Shown piece by piece: positions 56,693 through 64,000 of a stretch of 64,000 nucleotides of DNA (positions are counted from its first letter, which is position 1; each line of letters opens with the position of its first letter). The DNA is taken from contig NZ_JAERQK010000003.1 in the NCBI RefSeq assembly GCF_017912535.1, forward strand, positions 248,001-312,000, given 5' to 3'. The notes under the pieces are model-generated. The model was not told the origin of the DNA. It made no database searches and saw only the letters and a program-made list of their open reading frames with translations. This DNA comes from Motiliproteus sediminis (GTDB taxonomy: Bacteria; Pseudomonadota; Gammaproteobacteria; Pseudomonadales; Balneatricaceae). A program made the translations under genes and the position numbers.

Positions 56693-56809
56693 TTAAGCGG
56701 CTTTTTTCAGTTTTTTCTTCAAGGTTTTCAATTTGTCTTCATGCTTGGCGATCTTCGCCTTGCGCGCTTTGATGCTTTTTTTCAGTTCCTTTACTTTAGC
56801 TTTGGCCAT
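56693..56809 (-). CDS. Lys-rich 38-residue coiled-coil-like protein
   Basis: ATG 56809 to TAA at 56693-56695 encodes 38 residues, almost half Lys or Arg, with a heptad-like K-L-K-K spacing (VKELKKSIKARKAKIAKHE). The SD AAGGAG is seven to nine bases ahead, so translation is likely. Its start overlaps the end of the 64-residue gene by 14 bp. It could bind nucleic acid or partner the upstream protein. The family is not one I can name. Confidence 0.65.
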   Translation of the reverse strand: MAKAKVKELKKSIKARKAKIAKHEDKLKTLKKKLKKAA

Positions 56810-56990
56810 CGGAGTGCTCCTTGGATAGTTGGTGCTGTCGTTTCATGAACTCGCGAATAAACTGCCGTACCTCTCGCGCTGCGCTGGTGTCGAGTTGATC
56901 GCACAGATCAACGAACTCGTCCCGTTCCGCCGCGCTGATACGAATGACCAGCTGGCTATCCTTCTTTTTGTCTTTCTTTCTACCGCCCAC
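56796..56990 (-). CDS. Small RHH-like protein with basic N-terminus
   Basis: A 64-residue protein from GTG 56990, with AGGGG nine bases ahead. A basic start (GGRKKDKKKD) leads to QLVIRISAAERDEFVDLCDQLDTSAAREVRQFIREFM, which fits a strand followed by two helices, as in ribbon-helix-helix repressors. It overlaps the 38-residue gene by 14 bp. It could be a DNA-binding regulator or part of a toxin-antitoxin-like pair. The RHH reading is by eye. Confidence 0.6.
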   Translation of the reverse strand: MGGRKKDKKKDSQLVIRISAAERDEFVDLCDQLDTSAAREVRQFIREFMKRQHQLSKEHSDGQS

Positions 56991-57202
56991 TTGGGTTTAC
57001 CCCTGCCAGCATGAGACGGCCAGGAAGAGCCTGAGGTCCGTCACGTAGATGCTTGCTGATTGGTATCAACAATGTATATACGTTGGCGATACAGTTAAGC
57101 AGGCTGTAACTCCGTTTGCCATGCATGTGGCCAGAATTCACAGAAACTTCACGAAAATGACATTGGTTAGTCATCCGGGCTGGTTGCGGGCGTGCGGGAA
57201 CA

Positions 57203-57231
57203 AAAAAGGCAGCTCCGTGGGGCTGCCTTTT
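57203..57231 (-). terminator. Rho-independent terminator downstream of the ART-like gene
   Basis: AAAAGGCAGC (57204-57213) pairs with GCTGCCTTTT (57222-57231). On the minus strand the stem is followed by a T-run and lies about 18 bp after the stop of the ART-like gene. Confidence 0.85.
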
Positions 57232-57248
57232 CTGAATGGCGATTGCGT

Positions 57249-57821
57249 TTAGGCGGGTGCGTCCGTCACGTCACAGAGGTACTGCGGTTCGATATCCAGA
57301 TCGATATAGGCCATGCCCAGCTTGTCGAGGTAGTCAGCGCGGTCGGTTTGGGTGGGGTGTAGTAGGGGGAACGCTACCTCGTTTTGTTTATAAAGATCTT
57401 CCAAATAGTCGAAATACTCGTCGGTGCGTGCGATCAGCATGGCGGCCGCTCCCACATCCGGCTTGACCTGTTGTTGCAGGCTTTCAGGCAGCTCCAGTGC
57501 CAGTACAACGGGTTGCTCTTCACCCTCAAAGCGGACACTGCGGTTACGCACGCATTGCTGCGCCCAGTAATAGGCTAGTTCGCGGCTCTGGGTAAGAAAA
57601 ACCGGTTCCTTGGTCTGCTCCAGGTCGTTGTGACCGATGGTTTCCAACGTCTTTGCAACGGACTGTTGTAGTGCCTGATCGCCAGAGCCCTTAAGCCCCT
57701 CTGTCATGATGGATTCCAACAGGGCCGACGAGGTGCCGTGGTACCAGACGTTGCTGGTGGCGAATCCGGTCTCGCTTAACAACGTTGCAGCATCCTGTAA
57801 GTGGGCAGGAACCTGAGTCAT
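57249..57821 (-). CDS. Putative ADP-ribosyltransferase-fold protein, function unknown
   Basis: A 190-residue soluble protein from ATG 57821, with GAGAGG ahead. VWYHGTSSALLESIMTEGLKGSG (about 25-47) and VFLTQSRELAYYWAQQC (about 74-90) match in layout the HGT and later Tyr-containing helix of ADP-ribosyltransferase (H-Y-E clade) and KptA-like folds. A candidate catalytic Glu is not certain. The neighbouring small basic genes are on the same strand. It could be a toxin, an RNA 2'-phosphotransferase relative, or a non-catalytic protein; none is shown. Confidence 0.5.
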   Translation of the reverse strand: MTQVPAHLQDAATLLSETGFATSNVWYHGTSSALLESIMTEGLKGSGDQALQQSVAKTLETIGHNDLEQTKEPVFLTQSRELAYYWAQQCVRNRSVRFEGEEQPVVLALELPESLQQQVKPDVGAAAMLIARTDEYFDYLEDLYKQNEVAFPLLHPTQTDRADYLDKLGMAYIDLDIEPQYLCDVTDAPA

Positions 57822-58008
57822 AACAGCACCTCTCTTGGTCGATGATATCGTATCGGTAAATGGCCGGTATCCCGGCCCTCTCGGGCGCGTCATCATAACC
57901 GCCACGGCGGTCAGATCAAGGCTCGTTACATCAAGATAACGGCAAATAGGGTCGCTATTGGTCGTTACCCTGGAACACAGTACGTGGGGCGTAGCCGTTG
58001 CTGAAACG

Positions 58009-58036
58009 AAAAAGGCGACCCGTGGGCCGCCTTTTA
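58009..58036 (-). terminator. Rho-independent terminator after aceA
   Basis: AAAAAGGCG and CGCCTTTT enclose an inner CCC/GGG pair, giving a near-continuous stem (58009-58036) followed on the minus strand by T residues. It lies about 57 bp after the aceA stop. Confidence 0.8.
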
Positions 58037-58092
58037 TCCCCTTACCGCAGCTGAGCCACTGTAAGGGGGAACACTGTGCTGTTCAGCGGTCG

Positions 58093-59700
58093 TTATACTT
58101 CGACGTCGTTGAACTGGTTGGAGGTGTTCTTGGCGCCACCCGCTTTCAAAGCGTTTTCACCCGCGTAGTACTCTTTGTGATCGTCGCCGATGTCGGAACC
58201 GGACATGTTCTGGTGCTTAACACAAGCGATACCCTGACGGATCTCTTTGCGCTGTACGCCAGCTACGTAGCCCAACATGCCTTGCTCACCGAAGTACTCT
58301 TTGGCCAGGTTGTCGGTAGACAGGGCCGCCGTGTGGTAAGTCGGCAGAGTGATCAGGTGGTGGAATACGTTCGCTTCACGTGCAGTATCTGCCTGGAAGG
58401 TGCGAACGCGAGCGTCAGCTTCTGCAGCCAGTTCGGAATCGTCGTACTCGGCAGACATCAGCTTGTCACGGTCGTAAGCGGAAACGTCTTTGCCAGCTTC
58501 AACCCAAGCATCGTACGCCTGCTGTCGGAAGTTCAGGGTCCAGTTGAAAGAAGGTGAGTTGTTGTAAACCAGCTTCGCATCCGGGTGAACTTTACGAACT
58601 TCGTCCATCATCTCCTTGATTTCGTGAACCGTCGGAACTGCGGTTTCGATCCACAAAAGGTCAGCGCCGGCATTGATCGCTTCGATACAGTCGAACACGC
58701 AACGCTCGTGGCCAGTGCCCTGACGGAACTGGTACAGACCAGAAGGCAGACGCTTGGGACGAACCAGCTTGCCGTTGCGGCTGATTAGTACGTCACCTTC
58801 AGAGGTTTCCTCAGGGGTGACTTCTTCGCAATCCAGGAAGGAGTTGTAAACGTCGCCTTGATCACCCGGCTCTTTAACAACCGCGATCTCTTTGGTCAGG
58901 CCAGCACCTTCGGAGTCGGTACGAGCAACGATAACACCCTCGTCAACACCCAGCTCCAGGAAGGCATAACGCAGGGCGCGCAGCTTGTTATGGAAGTCAG
59001 CGTGAGGAACGGTCACTTTGCCGTCCTGGTGACCACACTGCTTCTCGTCAGCAACCTGGTTCTCGATCTGCAGACAGCAAGCGCCGGCTTCGATCATCTG
59101 CTTGGCCATCAGGTAAGTGGCTTCGGCGTTACCAAAACCTGCATCGATGTCAGCAACGATCGGCACAACGTGGGTTTCGTGGTTGTCGATCTTGGATTGG
59201 ATCTCGGCTTCTTTGGCGCTGTCGCCGGCTTCACGAGCCTTGTCCAGTTCACGGAACAGGCCGCCCAGTTCACGGGCATCCGCCTGACGCAGGAAGGTGT
59301 AGAGTTCACGAACCAGATCAGCTACCACAGTTTTTTCATGCATGGACTGATCAGGTAGCGGACCGAAGCTGGAACGCAGCGCAGCAACCATCCAGCCGGA
59401 CAGGTACAGGTACTTGCGTTCGGTGGAGCCGAAGTGCTTCTTGATGGAGATCAGCTTCTGCTGACCGATGAAACCGTGCCAGCAACCCAGTGACTGGGTG
59501 TACTTGGTCTTGTCTTTGTCGAAAGCGGCCATGTCGCGACGCATGATGCCGGCACAGTACTTGGCGATGTCCAGACCGGTTTTGAATTTGTTCTGCGCAC
59601 GCATGCGAGCAGCGTACTCCGGATTGATCGCGTCCCAGGATGAACCGTGAGCGCTGCGGAGTGTGGCAACCGAGTCGATGTCTTTCTGGATCTCTGACAT
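58093..59700 (-). CDS. aceA: Isocitrate lyase (long, Pseudomonas type)
   Basis: A 535-residue enzyme that splits isocitrate to succinate and glyoxylate. The catalytic loop is EKQCGHQDGKVTVP with Cys222, and VPIVADIDAGFGNAEATYLMAKQMIEAGACCLQIENQ and TDSEGAGLTKEI are typical. It is about 100 residues longer than E. coli AceA, as in Pseudomonas and other members of its subgroup. The SD GAAGG precedes ATG 59700. Together with GlcB it forms the glyoxylate shunt. Confidence 0.95.
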   Translation of the reverse strand: MSEIQKDIDSVATLRSAHGSSWDAINPEYAARMRAQNKFKTGLDIAKYCAGIMRRDMAAFDKDKTKYTQSLGCWHGFIGQQKLISIKKHFGSTERKYLYLSGWMVAALRSSFGPLPDQSMHEKTVVADLVRELYTFLRQADARELGGLFRELDKAREAGDSAKEAEIQSKIDNHETHVVPIVADIDAGFGNAEATYLMAKQMIEAGACCLQIENQVADEKQCGHQDGKVTVPHADFHNKLRALRYAFLELGVDEGVIVARTDSEGAGLTKEIAVVKEPGDQGDVYNSFLDCEEVTPEETSEGDVLISRNGKLVRPKRLPSGLYQFRQGTGHERCVFDCIEAINAGADLLWIETAVPTVHEIKEMMDEVRKVHPDAKLVYNNSPSFNWTLNFRQQAYDAWVEAGKDVSAYDRDKLMSAEYDDSELAAEADARVRTFQADTAREANVFHHLITLPTYHTAALSTDNLAKEYFGEQGMLGYVAGVQRKEIRQGIACVKHQNMSGSDIGDDHKEYYAGENALKAGGAKNTSNQFNDVEV

Positions 59701-59872
59701 GGTTAGTTCCTTCGTAATGGAGGTTAAATCTCTATCGCTTTCAGGGCGCCTTCCCGAGGCTGCTGGGCGACTCTTGGAAGTTACTCTACTGCCTCGTTCA
59801 GCATAAAAGAAATCAATATTCTCTATTTTCAGTATCCATCTGGTGAATGTTAGACCTTGGCCTGACGCCCCT

Positions 59873-59884
59873 GTGAATATTCAC
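59873..59884. promoter_or_regulatory. 12-bp palindrome GTGAATATTCAC, candidate operator of aceA
   Basis: GTGAATATTCAC is perfectly self-complementary, and a half-match GGTGAAT lies at 59842-59848, about 30 bp (three helical turns) closer to aceA. A paired arrangement suggests cooperative binding by a repressor of the glyoxylate shunt. The protein is not identifiable from this window. Confidence 0.45.
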
Positions 59885-60160
59885 CACGCACTTTTATACC
59901 GGCTTTGCTGCTGCGGTTTATTGATCTGGATTAGCCTTTGCTGCGGGTGCGTTCAAATAGGAATAATGCCTATTAAATAAATAATTTATTGGGGTTTTTT
60001 GATTGCGCTAATGCGGTTTGGGGAGTGCTTGATGGAGGTGTGGAGCGTTAGTGTGTTCGGTTAAGGTTTGATTTTTATGCACCCCGGGACCTGTTTGCAC
60101 GGTGTTTTCTGCGCGCTCTCTTGCGACTAAGGGTTAATAGCTTTGCATTGCAGAGGCGAC

Positions 60161-60187
60161 AAAAAAACGGCAGCCGGAGCTGCCGTT
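60161..60187 (-). terminator. Rho-independent terminator after maeB
   Basis: AACGGCAGC-CGGA-GCTGCCGTT forms a perfect 9-bp stem and the minus strand continues into seven T (60161-60167), 24 bp after the maeB stop. A textbook intrinsic terminator. Confidence 0.93.
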
Positions 60188-60210
60188 AGCGTCACTGCAG
60201 GTGGTCGAGA

Positions 60211-62496
<2,286 letters not shown>

Positions 62497-62634
62497 GCGA
62501 CGGGTCCTTCTTGTTCGACAATCAGAATACGTGAGGCTGGCGACGGACTGTGAAAGTGATCGCCAGGTAAGGAATGCGTTTTCTCAATCCCACCAGTCTA
62601 CAGGATGGCAACGGCTAAGTGCAGAGAGAATAAA

Positions 62635-62660
62635 GGCCGCTAGGGGTAACCCTAGCGGCC
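62635..62660 (-). terminator. Terminator-like hairpin after glcB
   Basis: GGCCGCTAGGG-GTAA-CCCTAGCGGCC is a perfect 11-bp stem, 30 bp downstream of glcB. The T-run on the minus strand is interrupted (TTTATTC), so termination is likely but not certain. Confidence 0.75.
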
Positions 62661-62689
62661 TAATCCTTTTGGCCCAAGCCAGAGGTCGG

Positions 62690-64000
62690 TTATTGTGCTT
62701 TCACCGCCTGGCGGTGGGCGTGCAGCAGCGGCTCGGTGTAGCCGCTGGGCTGTTCGCAGCCCTTGAACACCAGATCGCAGGCGGCTTCGAAGGCGATGCC
62801 GTCAAAAGCCGGGGCCATCGGCCGGTAGCGCGGGTCGCCGGCGTTCTGGTCGTCAACCACCAGCGCCATCTTCTTCAGCGACGCCAGCACCTGCTCTTTG
62901 GTACAGATACCGTGACGAATCCAGTTGGCCAGGTGCTGGCTGGAGATTCGCAGCGTGGCACGGTCTTCCATCAGTCCCACGTTGTTGATGTCCGGGACCT
63001 TGGAACAGCCGACACCCTGATCGACCCAGCGTACTACATAGCCGAGGATTCCCTGGGCGTTGTTGTCGAGTTCCTTCTGGATCTCCTCTGCCGTCAGTTG
63101 CTGATCGCCCAGCAGCGGGATGGTGAGAATGTCGTCGACGCTGGCGCGGGCGCGGGTCTTGAGTTCCTCCTGCCGGGTCGGCACGCTGACCTTGTGGTAG
63201 TGCAGAGCGTGCAGGGTGGCGGCGGTGGGAGAGGGTACCCAGGCCGTGTTGGCGCCGGCCATGGGGTGGCCGATCTTGGCTTCCATCATGTCGGCCATGT
63301 TGTCCGGAATGGGCCACATCCCCTTGCCGATCTGAGCGCGCCCCGGTAGTCCGCACTGCAGCCCGATATCGACGTTCTGATCTTCATAGGCGAGGATCCA
63401 GGCCATGGTCTTGAGCTTGCCTTTGGGTGCGAAGGGGCCCGCTTCCATGCTGGTATGGATCTCGTCGCCGGTGCGGTCCAGGAAGCCGGTATTGATGAAT
63501 ACTACCCGTTCGCTGGCAGCGCGGATGCACTCCTTCAGGTTGACCGAGGTGCGACGCTCCTCATCCATGATCCCCACCTTGATAGTGTTGCGTGGCAGGC
63601 CCAGCGCATCTTCGACCCGACCAAAGAGTTCGACGGTGAAGGCGACCTCCTCCGGGCCGTGCATCTTCGGCTTGACGATGTTGACGCTGCCGGCACTGGA
63701 ATTGCGGATCGACTTGCCATTGAGGCTGCCGTTGCCCTTGAGGTCATGCATGGCGATACAGACGGTAAACATGGCGTCCATGATCCCTTCTGGAATCTCG
63801 TTGCCATCCTTGTCGATGATCGCCGGATTGGTCATCAAGTGACCCACGTTGCGGATAAACAGCATGGAGCGTCCCTTGAGGGTCAGCTCGCCGCCGTCCG
63901 GCGTGGTGTATTCGCGATCGGGGTTGAGCGCGCGGGTGATGCTGTTGCCGTTCTTGACCAAGGTTTCCTGAAGGTCACCCTTCATCAGGCCGAGCCAGTT
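62690..64000 (-). CDS. glcB: Malate synthase G, C-terminal part (truncated at window edge)
   Basis: The frame is open from the right edge to the stop at 62690, giving 436 residues of an enzyme normally about 725 long. Visible parts are the MSG-specific [54 protein letters not shown], the catalytic-region [20 protein letters not shown] and [21 protein letters not shown], and [15 protein letters not shown]. It condenses glyoxylate and acetyl-CoA to malate. It is not the short AceB type found with E. coli aceA. Confidence 0.95.
   Translation of the reverse strand, partial: NWLGLMKGDLQETLVKNGNSITRALNPDREYTTPDGGELTLKGRSMLFIRNVGHLMTNPAIIDKDGNEIPEGIMDAMFTVCIAMHDLKGNGSLNGKSIRNSSAGSVNIVKPKMHGPEEVAFTVELFGRVEDALGLPRNTIKVGIMDEERRTSVNLKECIRAASERVVFINTGFLDRTGDEIHTSMEAGPFAPKGKLKTMAWILAYEDQNVDIGLQCGLPGRAQIGKGMWPIPDNMADMMEAKIGHPMAGANTAWVPSPTAATLHALHYHKVSVPTRQEELKTRARASVDDILTIPLLGDQQLTAEEIQKELDNNAQGILGYVVRWVDQGVGCSKVPDINNVGLMEDRATLRISSQHLANWIRHGICTKEQVLASLKKMALVVDDQNAGDPRYRPMAPAFDGIAFEAACDLVFKGCEQPSGYTEPLLHAHRQAVKAQ

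Larger units (their letters stand above)
59701..60210. other. Long intergenic region upstream of aceA
   Basis: No credible gene is present. The aceA leader lies at its left end, and AT-rich DNA occupies 59800-60000, including TTTAT/ATTTA runs around 59970-59990. The right end holds the maeB terminator. A palindrome at 59873-59884 is listed separately. The length of this region suggests several regulator sites for aceA. Confidence 0.6.

Noticed and set aside
57049-57252. 67-codon plus-strand frame right of the micro-genes
   Set aside because: It runs through the terminator of the opposing gene, has no SD and no recognisable features.

Overview
The window is a stretch of a high-GC gammaproteobacterial chromosome. 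Family-level resemblances point to a free-living, probably marine lineage of the Oceanospirillales/Alteromonadales kind, but the sequence does not settle genus or species. Supporting signs are MaoP and HdfR homologues, YejABEF, MltD-GloB-RnhA-DnaQ, a Pseudomonas-type long isocitrate lyase, a sodium-pumping oxaloacetate decarboxylase and a menaquinone gene cluster. No rRNA, tRNA, CRISPR array, prophage or complete insertion sequence was recognised.

Layout. 1-8.8 kb: a truncated gene, a TauE/SafE permease, then a minus-strand run (MaoP, RimB protease, RimK ligase, AstE-like hydrolase, HdfR-like regulator, lone lipoyl domain), preceded by a c-di-GMP phosphodiesterase/cyclase pair and a META-domain lipoprotein. 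9-16.8 kb: an M14 peptidase with an alpha/beta hydrolase, YigZ, a tight five-gene operon (SDR, DUF6714-like, LysE, VOC, GFA), a DnaQ-like exonuclease, an acetyltransferase and MtfA. 16.8-24.2 kb: serA and a type-2 serC, a small membrane protein, a CZB-domain chemoreceptor, an unknown gene and a stand-alone CCG-type Fe-S protein. 24.2-30.5 kb: menF-menD-menB-menC-menE. 30.7-36.1 kb: a phosphatase/kinase-like pair, AlaX-like editing protein, PLP decarboxylase, a 461-bp element with perfect 20-bp terminal inverted repeats, a DUF4184 protein and an AT-rich DUF2971 gene. 36.1-41.7 kb: yejABEF. 41.8-56.7 kb: mltD, gloB and a methyltransferase, then an oadGAB operon, an RND efflux pair and a LysR gene, then rnhA, dnaQ and an FkbM methyltransferase. 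56.7-64 kb: two tiny basic proteins, a possible ADP-ribosyltransferase-fold protein, and a C2/C4-carbon block (aceA, maeB, truncated glcB).

How the genes work together. AceA and GlcB form the glyoxylate shunt. MaeB drains malate to pyruvate, and OadGAB couples oxaloacetate decarboxylation to sodium export, so the right half is rich in C4-acid handling. The men cluster supplies menaquinone precursors but lacks menH. RimK, RimB and the AstE-like enzyme look like a module that adds and removes amide-linked residues. The most original candidates are the translationally coupled phosphatase/kinase-like pair (30.67-31.92 kb), the CxxxCxxC lipoyl protein, the Rim/Mao/HdfR neighbourhood, the 461-bp inverted-repeat element, and the two small cassettes at 56.7-57.8 kb. 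All functions are inferred by reading the sequence; no database search was run.
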